Of a stretch of 64,000 bases of DNA, positions 15,855-24,867 are shown piece by piece. A model generated the notes under the pieces. The model saw nothing but the letters and a program-made list of their open reading frames with translations, did not search any database and was not told where the DNA came from. Position numbers and translations under genes: made by a program. The stretch is from Streptococcus parasanguinis (GTDB lineage: Bacteria > Bacillota > Bacilli > Lactobacillales > Streptococcaceae), in the NCBI RefSeq assembly GCF_032163505.1, contig NZ_CP134147.1:710501-774500 (forward strand). The letters run 5' to 3'. Positions within the stretch are counted from its first letter, which is position 1. The number at the start of each line of letters is the position of its first letter.

Positions 15855-16922
15855 ATGAAAAAATATTTTAATCTACGCTCGATTATGATTGCGGTCAGTA
15901 TTTTATTGTGCTTAGTGGGAACAAGCGCACTGGGCTACTTGCATGTTACGCAACCAACAGCATCAGCAATTGAAAAAAAAGCAAAGAAAACAAAAGAAGT
16001 AAAAGAACAAGATATCGAAAAGTCTACCCCTGAGACGAAAAAACCACGTGTCAAATCTCCTGAAGCTAAGCAAGCAGTAGTAGATGCAGACATGGAAACG
16101 ATGAGTGCTTATGGCCTTGTCTATGATTATGCTAATAAAGGTTTGGTAGAGGTTGTCCAGGATTTCCTAGCGGAAAGTGGAATTGATCCGTCACAAGTTG
16201 CCTTCACGTATCGCAATGCCATTACTGGAGAGCAATTTGCCATGAATGATCTTCAACCAATGACGGCAGGTAGTACCTATAAGCTACCGTTGAACATGTT
16301 GGTGGTGGATGAAGTCGCAAAGGGCAAACTGAATTTAACAGACCGGTTTGACATTACCAACACCTACTATGAATATGTAGGGGAGCATGACAATTACGTT
16401 GCTGCCTTTGATGGAGCTATGTCTATCCCTGATATGCAGCGCTATTCATTGGTTTACTCTGAAAATACCCCAGCCTATGCTTTGGCAGATCGTTTAGGGG
16501 GGATGGAGCAAGCGCGCAAGTTATTCAGTCGTTATGGTCAATCCCGTTCACCAGAAGTCAAAACCTTTAGCGAAGATAATAAAACGACAACGGATTATTA
16601 CATCCATGTCTTGGAATATCTTTGGAATCATCAAGAAAAATATGCAGATTTACTAGAACTGATCGGGGAGTCTTTCCCAGGTGAGTACTATAAGAAATTC
16701 TTGCCAGATTTGGTGATTCAACAAAAACCAGGGTATGTTGCTGAAGCACTTAATGTGGATGCGATTGTTCGTGAATCGACTCCTTATTTGGTTGCCATTT
16801 ACACTGCAGGACTTGGAGGTACGACTCCAGAAAGTTCTGAAATCAGTGGCGTTGGTCTTTATCAATTGGGACAATTGGCTTATGTTATCAATGAATGGCA
16901 TCGTGTCAATATGAATGAATAA
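15855..16922 (+). CDS. Exported serine hydrolase of the class A beta-lactamase/PBP fold
   Basis: A 355-residue protein with an N-terminal signal anchor (about residues 10-30), a Lys-rich linker (40-75) and a C-terminal beta-lactamase-like domain. The three active-site motifs appear as STYK (140-143, SxxK), SEN (202-204, SxN) and KPG (291-293, in place of KTG). It is expected to act outside the membrane on peptidoglycan-related substrates; true beta-lactamase activity is not implied. The loop and length match streptococcal serine hydrolases of unknown role rather than high-molecular-weight PBPs. There is no Shine-Dalgarno sequence; the promoter -10 box is nine bases upstream, suggesting leaderless translation. 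A terminator follows. Confidence 0.8.
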   Translation: MKKYFNLRSIMIAVSILLCLVGTSALGYLHVTQPTASAIEKKAKKTKEVKEQDIEKSTPETKKPRVKSPEAKQAVVDADMETMSAYGLVYDYANKGLVEVVQDFLAESGIDPSQVAFTYRNAITGEQFAMNDLQPMTAGSTYKLPLNMLVVDEVAKGKLNLTDRFDITNTYYEYVGEHDNYVAAFDGAMSIPDMQRYSLVYSENTPAYALADRLGGMEQARKLFSRYGQSRSPEVKTFSEDNKTTTDYYIHVLEYLWNHQEKYADLLELIGESFPGEYYKKFLPDLVIQQKPGYVAEALNVDAIVRESTPYLVAIYTAGLGGTTPESSEISGVGLYQLGQLAYVINEWHRVNMNE

Positions 16923-16927
16923 TCGAC

Positions 16928-16960
16928 AAAAGGTCTGAGTTTTGCTCAGACCTTTTCTTC
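16928..16960 (+). terminator. Terminator after the serine hydrolase gene
   Basis: AAAAGGTCTGAG (16928-16939) pairs perfectly with CTCAGACCTTTT (16945-16956). Confidence 0.9.
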
Positions 16961-17044
16961 TAACAAAGTATCATGAAAATGACTTGGTGTTTCGAATTAC
17001 TTTTCTGTTCTAAAGAGACTTCTTTCCCTTTTCTATAAAAAGTA

Positions 17045-17053
17045 TGTTATACT
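17045..17053 (+). promoter_or_regulatory. Extended -10 promoter of the flp regulator
   Basis: TGT-TATACT, 28 bases before the start codon; no good -35 box is visible. Confidence 0.6.
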
Positions 17054-17081
17054 AATAATAGTAATAAGAGGAAGTATAGAC

Positions 17082-17771
17082 ATGATTACAAAGGAAGATT
17101 ACCAATTGCTCCGCTCGCATCCAGCCTTTTCTGCGCTACCAGTGGAGCTATTTGATAAATTAGCTGTTGAAATTCATGCCAGGGATATCCCTAAAGGACA
17201 AATTTTGTTTTATGCAGGAGATAGGCGGGAGCGCATTTTTCTTCTGGCAAAAGGCTTTGCTCGTATTGAGCAATTTGATTCGTCGGACCAATTCTCCTAT
17301 ATGGATTATATAAAGAAGGGGGCTCTGTTCCCTTATGGTGGGATGTTCCAGGATGAGCGTTACCATTATACAGCTAGTGCGGTGACGGATTTGCGTTGTT
17401 TCGTGATTCCCGTCAATCTCTATGAATTATATGCCCAAGAGAGCAAGGAGCAGTTGCTCTTTATTATGAGAAAGCTCTCCTCCATCCTAGAATTTCAAGA
17501 GTTGCGCTTGCGCAATGTCGTGACAGCTAGTGCCAGTGAGCGTGTGATTCAATCCTTAGCCATTCTGTGCAAGGACTATGAAAGTCTTGGAAATCAACTT
17601 CCATTTCCAATTAGTATGAAGGAAATGGCCAAATTAGCAGCCACAACTCGAGAAACTGTCAATCAAGTTTTAAAGAAACTCATCGATTCTCATAAGATCC
17701 AGTATGAGAGAAAACAACTAACTTTTCTAGATACAGCCTACTTTTTAAAAAGTTTTGAAGAGATCAACTAA
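17082..17771 (+). CDS. flp: Crp/Fnr-family regulator of the arginine deiminase genes (Flp-type)
   Basis: A 229-residue Crp/Fnr-type transcription factor: an N-terminal cyclic-nucleotide-binding-like beta barrel (about 15-125), a long dimerisation helix (about 125-150), and a C-terminal winged helix (about 150-220) with the recognition region KLAATTRETVNQVLKKL. It lacks the N-terminal cysteine cluster of oxygen-sensing Fnr, so it is not expected to carry an iron-sulfur cluster of that type. Flp/ArcR-like genes immediately upstream of arcA are known activators of the ADI operon in S. gordonii and S. suis, and position supports the same role. AGAGGAAG ribosome-binding site before ATG 17082. Its terminator overlaps the stop codon. 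Confidence 0.88.
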   Translation: MITKEDYQLLRSHPAFSALPVELFDKLAVEIHARDIPKGQILFYAGDRRERIFLLAKGFARIEQFDSSDQFSYMDYIKKGALFPYGGMFQDERYHYTASAVTDLRCFVIPVNLYELYAQESKEQLLFIMRKLSSILEFQELRLRNVVTASASERVIQSLAILCKDYESLGNQLPFPISMKEMAKLAATTRETVNQVLKKLIDSHKIQYERKQLTFLDTAYFLKSFEEIN

Positions 17772-17788
17772 TTTGTTGATCTTTTTTT
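17762..17788 (+). terminator. Terminator overlapping the flp stop codon
   Basis: GATCAAC (17762-17768) pairs with GTTGATC (17775-17781), followed by T7; the stop codon lies in the loop. Confidence 0.88.
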
Positions 17789-17924
17789 ATTTTTTACAAA
17801 AAAATATATATTCATAAAAATAATATAAAAGACAAAATATGCAAAGAAAACGCTTCATATTAACTAAAAAATAGGAAGGATTCAAAAAAACGCCAAATTC
17901 TTTGCATTCAAAAAGCAGAATCCT

Positions 17925-17955
17925 TTGTGAAAGCGGTACCAATAAAGAATATAAT
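17925..17955 (+). promoter_or_regulatory. arcA promoter with overlapping cre site
   Basis: TTGTGA and TATAAT are separated by 19 bases. TGAAAGCGGTACCA at 17928-17941 fits the catabolite-responsive element pattern (TGWAANCGNTNNCA) and overlaps the -35 box, so CcpA would repress arcA when preferred sugars are present, as known for ADI operons of oral streptococci. Downstream, AGCTTG-TGAA-CAAGCT (17970-17985) forms a small hairpin in the leader just before the strong AAGGAGG ribosome-binding site. Confidence 0.75.
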
Positions 17956-18007
17956 AACAATTGTAATAAGCTTGTGAACAAGCTCAAAGAAAAAAGGAGG
18001 ATGACAG

Positions 18008-19237
18008 ATGTCAACTAAACCAATTCATGTTTTCTCAGAAATTGGAAAACTGAAAAAAGTAATGTTGCACCGTCCAGGTAAAGAGTTGGAAAACTTAATG
18101 CCTGACTATCTAGAGCGTCTTCTTTTTGATGATATTCCATTCTTGGAAGATGCACAAAAAGAACACGACAATTTTGCTCAAGCGCTTCGTAACGAAGGAA
18201 TCGAAGTACTTTATCTTGAAAAATTGGCAGCTGAGTCATTGACTACTCCAGAAATTCGCGAACAATTCATCGAAGAATATCTTGATGAAGCAAACATTCG
18301 TGGACGCCAAACTAAAAACGCTATTCGTGAAATCCTTCGTGGTATTGAAGACAACCAAGAATTGGTTGAAAAAACAATGGCTGGTTTCCAAAAAGCTGAA
18401 CTTCCAGAAATTCCTGAAGAAGCAAAAGGATTGACAGACCTTGTTGAATCTGACTATCCATTTGCAATCGACCCAATGCCAAACTTGTACTTCACACGTG
18501 ACCCATTTGCTACAATTGGTAATGCAGTATCATTGAACCACATGTACGCAGATACACGTAACCGTGAAACTTTGTATGGTAAATACATCTTCAAATACCA
18601 CCCAGTATATGGTGGTAATGTAGATTTGGTATACAACCGTGAAGAAGATACTCGTATCGAAGGTGGGGACGAATTGGTCCTTTCTAAAGATGTCTTGGCA
18701 GTTGGTATCTCACAACGTACAGACGCTGCATCAATTGAAAAATTGTTGGTAAACATCTTCAAGAAGAACGTTGGCTTCAAGAAAGTCTTGGCCTTCGAAT
18801 TTGCGAACAACCGTAAATTCATGCACTTGGATACAGTATTCACAATGGTGGACTACGATAAATTCACCATCCACCCAGAAATCCAAGGCAACCTTCGCGT
18901 CTTCTCTGTAACATATGAAAATGAAGCATTGAAGATTGTTGAAGAAAAAGGTGATTTGGCTGAATTACTTGCTGAAAACCTTGGTGTTGAAAAAGTTACA
19001 TTGATCCCTTGTGGTGATGGCAATGTGGTTGCAGCTGCTCGTGAACAATGGAACGACGGATCAAATACTCTTACAATCGCACCTGGTGTGGTAGTTGTAT
19101 ACGATCGTAACACAGTCACAAACAAGAAATTAGAAGAATACGGACTTCGTTTGATTAAGATCCGCGGAAGTGAATTGGTTCGCGGTCGTGGTGGACCTCG
19201 TTGTATGTCAATGCCATTTGAACGTGAAGAAATCTAA
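18008..19237 (+). CDS. arcA: Arginine deiminase
   Basis: A 409-residue cytosolic enzyme hydrolysing arginine to citrulline and ammonia, the first step of the ADI pathway that yields ATP and raises pH. Conserved guanidine-modifying enzyme motifs are present: FTRDPF near residue 163, EGGD around 218, [12 protein letters not shown] containing the catalytic His, and the nucleophile Cys399 in [11 protein letters not shown] very strong AAAGGAGG ribosome-binding site precedes ATG 18008. Codon choice is strongly biased toward preferred codons, suggesting high expression. First structural gene of the arc cluster, under the cre-containing promoter. Confidence 0.98.
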   Translation: MSTKPIHVFSEIGKLKKVMLHRPGKELENLMPDYLERLLFDDIPFLEDAQKEHDNFAQALRNEGIEVLYLEKLAAESLTTPEIREQFIEEYLDEANIRGRQTKNAIREILRGIEDNQELVEKTMAGFQKAELPEIPEEAKGLTDLVESDYPFAIDPMPNLYFTRDPFATIGNAVSLNHMYADTRNRETLYGKYIFKYHPVYGGNVDLVYNREEDTRIEGGDELVLSKDVLAVGISQRTDAASIEKLLVNIFKKNVGFKKVLAFEFANNRKFMHLDTVFTMVDYDKFTIHPEIQGNLRVFSVTYENEALKIVEEKGDLAELLAENLGVEKVTLIPCGDGNVVAAAREQWNDGSNTLTIAPGVVVVYDRNTVTNKKLEEYGLRLIKIRGSELVRGRGGPRCMSMPFEREEI

Positions 19238-19249
19238 TAGAGAAGACCG

Positions 19250-19280
19250 AGAGCTGGTCTTTGAGGATCAGCTCTTTCTT
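19250..19280 (+). terminator. Hairpin between arcA and arcB
   Basis: AGAGCTGGTC (19250-19259) pairs with GATCAGCTCT (19266-19275, one G-U), followed by a T/C-rich tract. It could partly terminate transcription or stabilise the arcA mRNA end. Confidence 0.6.
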
Positions 19281-19321
19281 CTTACTGATCAATACTAGAA
19301 AGAAAATAGGAGACAAATAGA

Positions 19322-20338
19322 ATGACAAATTCAGTGTTCCAAGGACGTAGCTTCTTGGCAGAAAAAGACTTTACACGTGCAGAGTTAGAGTACCTTATCG
19401 GACTTTCAGCTCACTTGAAAGACCTTAAAAAACGCAACATTGAACACCACTATCTTGCTGGTAAAAACATTGCGCTTTTGTTTGAAAAAACTTCAACTCG
19501 TACTCGTGCTGCCTTCACAACAGCAGCTATCGACCTTGGTGCTCACCCAGAATACCTAGGTGCAAACGACATCCAACTTGGTAAAAAAGAATCTACAGAA
19601 GATACTGCTAAAGTTCTTGGACGTATGTTTGACGGTATTGAATTCCGTGGTTTCAGCCAACGTATGGTTGAAGAATTGGCTGAATTCTCAGGTGTTCCAG
19701 TATGGAATGGTTTGACTGACGAATGGCACCCAACTCAAATGCTTGCAGACTACTTGACAGTTCAAGAAAACTTTGGACGTTTGGAAGGTTTGACACTTGT
19801 ATACTGTGGTGATGGACGTAACAACGTTGCGAACAGCCTTCTTGTAACAGGTGCTATCCTTGGTGTGAACGTACACATCTTCTCACCAAAAGAACTCTTC
19901 CCAGAAAAAGAAATCGTTGAATTGGCAGAAGGATATGCAAAAGAAAGTGGCGCTCATATCTTGATCACTGAAGATGCCGATGAAGCTGTGAAAGGTGCAG
20001 ACGTACTTTACACTGACGTTTGGGTATCTATGGGTGAAGAAGACAAATTTGCAGAACGTGTTGCCCTTTTGAAACCTTACCAAGTAAACATGGATTTGAT
20101 TAAGAAAGCTGATAACAAAGACTTAATCTTCTTGCACTGCTTGCCAGCCTTCCACGATACAAATACTGTTTACGGTAAAGATGTTGCTGAAAAATTCGGC
20201 GTAGAAGAAATGGAAGTTACTGACGAAGTGTTCCGCAGCAAATATGCTCGTCACTTTGACCAAGCTGAAAACCGTATGCACACCATCAAAGCGGTTATGG
20301 CAGCTACTCTTGGTAACTTGTACATTCCAAAAGTTTAA
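19322..20338 (+). CDS. arcB: Ornithine carbamoyltransferase, catabolic
   Basis: A 338-residue cytosolic enzyme that phosphorolyses citrulline to ornithine and carbamoyl phosphate. The carbamoyl-phosphate-binding motif STRTR (58-62), the WHPTQ motif (in [12 protein letters not shown]) and the ornithine-binding HCLPAFHD are all present. Its place between arcA and arcC marks it as the catabolic form. AATAGGAG ribosome-binding site before ATG 19322; codon usage is highly biased as in arcA. Strong hairpins lie in the gaps before and after it, so arcB may have its own mRNA level relative to neighbours. Confidence 0.98.
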   Translation: MTNSVFQGRSFLAEKDFTRAELEYLIGLSAHLKDLKKRNIEHHYLAGKNIALLFEKTSTRTRAAFTTAAIDLGAHPEYLGANDIQLGKKESTEDTAKVLGRMFDGIEFRGFSQRMVEELAEFSGVPVWNGLTDEWHPTQMLADYLTVQENFGRLEGLTLVYCGDGRNNVANSLLVTGAILGVNVHIFSPKELFPEKEIVELAEGYAKESGAHILITEDADEAVKGADVLYTDVWVSMGEEDKFAERVALLKPYQVNMDLIKKADNKDLIFLHCLPAFHDTNTVYGKDVAEKFGVEEMEVTDEVFRSKYARHFDQAENRMHTIKAVMAATLGNLYIPKV

Positions 20339-20364
20339 GACTTTATAACCGTATACCAACAGCT

Positions 20365-20406
20365 ATAGGGGCTGGACTGCTAGCTTTAGTCCTGCCCCTA
20401 TTTTTT
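20365..20406 (+). terminator. Strong terminator between arcB and arcC
   Basis: ATAGGGGCTGGACT (20365-20378) pairs with AGTCCTGCCCCTAT (20388-20401; one mismatch) followed by six T residues. It would reduce read-through into arcC. Confidence 0.88.
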
Positions 20407-20423
20407 ATAGAAAGGGAAAATTT

Positions 20424-21368
20424 ATGTCAAGAAAAATCGTCGTTGCTTTGGGAGGAAATGCTATTCTCTCATCTGATCCTTCTGCTCAAGCTCAACAAGA
20501 AGCACTTGTAGAAACAGCAAAACACTTAGTCAAATTAATCAAAAACGGGGATGACTTGATCATCACTCACGGAAATGGTCCTCAAGTAGGGAACCTTTTG
20601 CTCCAACACTTGGCAGCAAACTCTGAAAAAAACCCTGCTTTCCCATTGGATTCATTAGTTGCTATGACCGAAGGAAGTATTGGCTACTGGCTTCAAAATG
20701 CTCTTCAAAATGCTCTTCATGAAGAAGGAATCGAAAAAGATGTGGCTTCTGTTGTGACACAAGTCATTGTTGATAAGAACGACCCAGCTTTTGTTAACCT
20801 CAGTAAACCAATTGGTCCATTCTACTCAGAAGAAGAAGCAAAAGCAGAAGCTGAAAAATCAGGAGCAACTTTCAAAGAAGATGCTGGTCGTGGCTGGCGT
20901 AAAGTCGTGGCTTCACCAAAACCAGTGGATATCAAAGAAATCAATACCATCCGTACTTTGTTGAACGACGGTCAAGTCGTTGTGGCAGCCGGTGGTGGTG
21001 GTATCCCAGTTGTGAAAGAAGCAGATGGTAGCTTATCTGGTGTTGAAGCGGTTATCGATAAAGACTTTGCATCTCAACGTTTGGCTGAATTAGTAGAAGC
21101 AGACCTCTTCATCGTCTTGACTGGTGTCGATTATGTCTTTGTGAACTACAACAAACCAGACCAAGCAAAATTGGAACATGTTAATGTGGCTCAATTGGAA
21201 GAATACATCAAACAAGACCAATTTGCACCAGGAAGCATGCTTCCTAAAGTGGAAGCTGCCATTGCCTTCGTCAATGGTCGCCCAGAAGGAAAAGCAGTTA
21301 TTACATCACTTGAAAACCTTGGAGCTTTGATTGAGTCTGAAAGTGGAACAATCATCCAAAAAGACTAA
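20424..21368 (+). CDS. arcC: Carbamate kinase
   Basis: A 314-residue cytosolic kinase that transfers phosphate from carbamoyl phosphate to ADP, the ATP-yielding last step of the ADI pathway. Amino-acid-kinase-fold motifs are present: [12 protein letters not shown] at the N-terminus, [20 protein letters not shown] around residue 191, and [11 protein letters not shown] in the C-terminal half. GAAAGGGAAA ribosome-binding site before ATG 20424. It starts 18 bases after a strong terminator, so it is probably expressed by read-through, or from a promoter I cannot identify. Confidence 0.97.
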   Translation: MSRKIVVALGGNAILSSDPSAQAQQEALVETAKHLVKLIKNGDDLIITHGNGPQVGNLLLQHLAANSEKNPAFPLDSLVAMTEGSIGYWLQNALQNALHEEGIEKDVASVVTQVIVDKNDPAFVNLSKPIGPFYSEEEAKAEAEKSGATFKEDAGRGWRKVVASPKPVDIKEINTIRTLLNDGQVVVAAGGGGIPVVKEADGSLSGVEAVIDKDFASQRLAELVEADLFIVLTGVDYVFVNYNKPDQAKLEHVNVAQLEEYIKQDQFAPGSMLPKVEAAIAFVNGRPEGKAVITSLENLGALIESESGTIIQKD

Positions 21369-21407
21369 TGAAAAATTAGGAAAAAACTAGTATTTTAAAG
21401 CTTATTG

Positions 21408-21416
21408 TGATAGAAT
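21408..21416 (+). promoter_or_regulatory. Possible extended -10 promoter of arcD
   Basis: TGA-TAGAAT lies 77 bases before the arcD start; there is no good -35 box. It would place the 25-bp palindrome at about +10 to +34. Confidence 0.45.
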
Positions 21417-21432
21417 AAATCTATAGGTAAGC

Positions 21433-21457
21433 GTTTTACAAGAGACTCTTGTAAAAC
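21433..21457. repeat. 25-bp perfect palindrome upstream of arcD
   Basis: GTTTTACAAGAG, a central A, and CTCTTGTAAAAC. No T-run follows, so it is not a normal terminator. It could be an operator or a leader hairpin controlling arcD. Confidence 0.85.
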
Positions 21458-21492
21458 ATCACTCACACTTTGTTGCGTTAGGAGGAAGACAA

Positions 21493-23004
21493 ATGAGTGA
21501 AAAAACGAAAAAAGGATTTAAGATGCCTTCATCTTTTTCCGTATTGTTGATCATCATTGCCATTATGGCAGTGTTAACTTGGATCATTCCAGCTGGTCAA
21601 TACAAAGTTGATAAAGCTGGTGCCATCATCGCAGGTAGTTATGAATCTGTGAAACAAAACCCTCAAGGGATTTGGGATGTCCTGATGGCTCCAATCAATG
21701 CCATGCTTGGTAAAGCACCAACCAGTGCAGCGATTGACGTAGCCTTCTTCATCTTGATGGTCGGTGGTTTCCTTGGAGTTGTGAACGAAACAGGTACCCT
21801 TGATGTAGGGATTGCTTCTATCGTTCGTAAATACAAAGGCCGTGAAAAAATGTTGATCTTGATCTTGATGCCATTGTTTGCCCTTGGTGGTACAACTTAT
21901 GGTATGGGTGAAGAAACTATGGCCTTCTATCCACTTCTTGTTCCTGTTATGATGTCTGTTGGTTTTGACAGCTTGACAGGGGTGGCTATTATCCTCTTAG
22001 GATCACAAATCGGATGTTTGGCGTCAACATTGAACCCATTTGCAACAGTTATCGCTTCTGATACTGCAGGTATCTCAAGTGCTTCAGGTCTCTTGCTCCG
22101 TGTTATCTTCTGGATCGTATTGACAGGACTTAGCACCTACTATGTATACCGTTATGCAGATAAGGTTCAAAAAGACCCAACCAAATCTCTCACCTATGCA
22201 ACTCGTGAAGAAGATTTGAAACACTTCAACGTTGATAGTGGTGAAGAAATTCCTTCACAAATGAACAAGAAACAAAAACGTGTCTTGCTCGTCTTCATTT
22301 CAACATTCGTCATCATGGTTGCTGGATTTATCCCATTCAAAGATTTGGGTATTACATTCTTTGACAGCTTCAACGAATCTCTCCATAAAGTTCCTTACCT
22401 TGGTCAATTGATCGGTAACACAGATGCTCTTGGTACATGGTACTTCCCTCAAACAGCTATGCTCTTTGCCTTCATGGGAATCCTTGTTGGTATCATTTAT
22501 GGCTTGAAAGAAGATAAGATTATTTCATCCTTCATGAATGGTGCAGCTGACCTCTTGAGTGTTGCTCTTATCGTAGCAGTAGCACGTGGTATCCAAGTCA
22601 TCATGAACGACGGTATGATCACTGCAACAATTCTTCACTGGGGTGAAGAAGGACTGAAAGGTCTTTCATCTCAATTGTTCATTGTCTTGACTTACATTTT
22701 CTACTTGCCAATGTCATTCTTGATCCCATCATCATCTGGTCTTGCCAGCGCAACAATGGGTATCATGGCACCTCTTGGTAAATTCGTCAATGTACCAGGT
22801 AGCTTGATTGTTACAGCTTACCAATCTGCATCTGGTGTCTTGAACTTGATCGCACCAACTTCAGGTATCGTAATGGGAGCTCTTGCTCTTGGACGTGTTG
22901 ACTTGAGTGCATGGTGGAAATTCATGGGTAAATTGGTCGTAGCGATTGTTGTGATTACTATTGCCCTTCTTCTACTAGGAACTGTGGTTCCATTCTTGCA
23001 ATAG
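21493..23004 (+). CDS. arcD: Arginine/ornithine antiporter of the YfcC family
   Basis: A 503-residue polytopic membrane protein with about 12 hydrophobic helices. It belongs to the YfcC/DcuC-like carrier group used as ArcD in streptococci, exchanging external arginine for internal ornithine without energy cost. Conserved segments include GGTTYGMGEETMAFYPL (about 136-152) and IPSSSGLASATMGIMAPL in the second half. TTAGGAGG ribosome-binding site before ATG 21493. Its position after arcC and before the dipeptidase gene matches the arcABCDT order of S. gordonii and S. sanguinis. Confidence 0.93.
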   Translation: MSEKTKKGFKMPSSFSVLLIIIAIMAVLTWIIPAGQYKVDKAGAIIAGSYESVKQNPQGIWDVLMAPINAMLGKAPTSAAIDVAFFILMVGGFLGVVNETGTLDVGIASIVRKYKGREKMLILILMPLFALGGTTYGMGEETMAFYPLLVPVMMSVGFDSLTGVAIILLGSQIGCLASTLNPFATVIASDTAGISSASGLLLRVIFWIVLTGLSTYYVYRYADKVQKDPTKSLTYATREEDLKHFNVDSGEEIPSQMNKKQKRVLLVFISTFVIMVAGFIPFKDLGITFFDSFNESLHKVPYLGQLIGNTDALGTWYFPQTAMLFAFMGILVGIIYGLKEDKIISSFMNGAADLLSVALIVAVARGIQVIMNDGMITATILHWGEEGLKGLSSQLFIVLTYIFYLPMSFLIPSSSGLASATMGIMAPLGKFVNVPGSLIVTAYQSASGVLNLIAPTSGIVMGALALGRVDLSAWWKFMGKLVVAIVVITIALLLLGTVVPFLQ

Positions 23005-23021
23005 AATAAAGTAGGTGTTTC

Positions 23022-24356
23022 ATGAAAAAAAGAATTAAGGACGATGTGAAAGAGCAGTTTTTAAACTCTCTTCAAACCATCATTTCTTACCCTTCTGTGT
23101 TAAATGAAGGGGAAAATGGAACACCGTTTGGACAAGCTATCCAAGATGTCCTAGAAAAAACCTTAGAGCTTGCTCAAGAATTAGGTTTTCAAACATATAT
23201 AGATCCTGAAGGATACTATGGATATGCAGAGATCGGTCAGGGGGAGGAACTCCTGGCCGTTCTTTGTCACTTGGATGTTGTTCCAGCCGGTGATCTAAAA
23301 GATTGGCAAACGCCACCCTTTGAAGCGACTGTTGTCGGTGACTATCTAGTAGGTCGTGGTGTACAGGATGATAAGGGGCCGTCACTCGCTGCCCTCTATG
23401 CAGTTAAGAGTTTGCTGGATGATGGCGTCCAGTTTACCAAACGAATCCGCTTTATCTTTGGGACGGATGAAGAAACCTTGTGGCGGTGTATGAACCGCTA
23501 CAATCAAATTGAAGAACAAGCGGATCTTGGGTTTGCACCGGATTCTTCTTTCCCATTAACCTATGCTGAAAAAGGCTTGTTACAAGTGAAATTGCATGGC
23601 CCAGGTTGGGATGATCTTCCTTTACAGGCTGGTCAGGCCCTCAATGTTGTTCCAGATAAAGCGACCTATGCAGGTCATCGTTTAGAAGAATTGCTTCCCG
23701 TTTTGGATCAAAGTGGGGTTCAGTATAGCCAAACAGAAGATTCTGTAATGGTTATGGGAGTTTCAAAGCACTCCAAAGATGCAGCCGAAGGAGTGAATGC
23801 CATTGTCGGTTTAGCGGAAAGTCTGTCCCTCATCCAACCCCACCCAGCCTTGCTCTTTATTGCAGATGCTGTTGGTGAGGATGCAACTGGAGAAGCCCTA
23901 TTTGGAAAAATTACAGATGAACCAAGTGGGGATCTTTCCTTCAACCTTGCGACCCTTGTGATCGATCAAGAGCAATCGGAAATTGGAATTGATATTCGAA
24001 TTCCAGTCCTTGTAGATAAGGAGAATTTAGTGGCTCGTCTGCAAGAAATTGCGGCTAGCTATCAGTTAGAGTATGAAGAATTTGACTATTTGGCTCCTTT
24101 ATATGTACCGCTAGATAGTCCTTTAGTCAGCTCTTTGATGGCCGTTTACCAGGAAGAAACTGGGGATAGGACACCAGCCATGTCTTCAGGTGGTGCGACA
24201 TTTGCGCGAACTATGGAAAACTGTGTAGCTTTCGGCGCTCTTTTCCCAGGTGCAGAACAGACCGAGCACCAGGCCAATGAACGAGCAAAAATTGACGATC
24301 TCTACGCTGCGATGGAAATCTATCGAGAAGCCATTCAGCGCCTAGCGACAAAATAA
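23022..24356 (+). CDS. arcT: M20-family dipeptidase (PepV-like, ArcT of the ADI cluster)
   Basis: A 444-residue cytosolic zinc dipeptidase. Metal-binding motifs of the M20 family are present: CHLDVVPAGD with the first His and catalytic Asp (about residues 82-91), GRGVQDDKGP with the bridging Asp (about 112), and GTDEETLW with the catalytic and ligand Glu pair (about 147-153); a late His occurs in EQTEHQANE. It probably frees arginine from peptides to feed the ADI pathway. It begins 17 bases after arcD with AGTAGGTG upstream, so it is the last gene of the arc transcript, as in S. gordonii where this position is called arcT. Confidence 0.88.
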   Translation: MKKRIKDDVKEQFLNSLQTIISYPSVLNEGENGTPFGQAIQDVLEKTLELAQELGFQTYIDPEGYYGYAEIGQGEELLAVLCHLDVVPAGDLKDWQTPPFEATVVGDYLVGRGVQDDKGPSLAALYAVKSLLDDGVQFTKRIRFIFGTDEETLWRCMNRYNQIEEQADLGFAPDSSFPLTYAEKGLLQVKLHGPGWDDLPLQAGQALNVVPDKATYAGHRLEELLPVLDQSGVQYSQTEDSVMVMGVSKHSKDAAEGVNAIVGLAESLSLIQPHPALLFIADAVGEDATGEALFGKITDEPSGDLSFNLATLVIDQEQSEIGIDIRIPVLVDKENLVARLQEIAASYQLEYEEFDYLAPLYVPLDSPLVSSLMAVYQEETGDRTPAMSSGGATFARTMENCVAFGALFPGAEQTEHQANERAKIDDLYAAMEIYREAIQRLATK

Positions 24357-24391
24357 AAAGTTTGGAAACCAAGTTTCCAAACTTTTTATTT
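24354..24391. terminator. Bidirectional terminator between the dipeptidase and argR-type genes
   Basis: TAAAAAGTTTGGAAAC pairs perfectly with GTTTCCAAACTTTTTA around a three-base loop, with A/T tracts on both sides. Confidence 0.93.
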
Positions 24392-24856
24392 ACTAAAGAA
24401 GAAGGGTGGGGTGAATTCTTTTAATTTTTCAAAACAATCCAAAGCTCCTTGGTTGTCTTCGCAGATGACCAAACAGACATCGTCTCCGCAGATGGTCGCT
24501 ACAATTTCTTGGAGTTCCAATGCATCTAAGATCGCTCCAAAGGATTGGGCAAGACCTGGAAGAGTTTTTACAACGACCTGGTTTTGAACGGGCCGTAACA
24601 TAACTAAGGCATCTTCCATATACATCCGCAGGCGCTTTTCCCAACGGGAAGGAGCGATGGTGTTCATGGCATAGTAGGAACTATCCCCCTCGTTAATTTT
24701 TACTAGATTCAAGGATTTGACATCCCGTGAAAGGGTAGACTGGGTAACGAGAACGCCATTAGCTTCTAAGGCTTCTTGAAGTTCTTGTTGGGTATGAATC
24801 CTACGCTCAGAAATGATAGAGCGGATCAAGCGGTGGCGACTTTCAATTTTATTCAT
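24386..24856 (-). CDS. arcR: ArgR/AhrC-family arginine regulator (ArcR-type)
   Basis: A 156-residue arginine-responsive transcription factor. The N-terminal winged helix (about 1-70) contains [36 protein letters not shown], matching the ArgR DNA-binding domain in overall pattern; the C-terminal domain (about 85-150) with [16 protein letters not shown] forms the arginine-binding hexamer core. In S. gordonii a gene of this type at this place (ArcR) activates ADI expression. It starts one ribosome-binding site (AAAGGAG) after the queA stop codon, so it is translated from the queA transcript and converges with the dipeptidase gene. Confidence 0.9.
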   Translation of the reverse strand: MNKIESRHRLIRSIISERRIHTQQELQEALEANGVLVTQSTLSRDVKSLNLVKINEGDSSYYAMNTIAPSRWEKRLRMYMEDALVMLRPVQNQVVVKTLPGLAQSFGAILDALELQEIVATICGDDVCLVICEDNQGALDCFEKLKEFTPPFFFSK

Positions 24857-24867
24857 GAGAGACTCCT

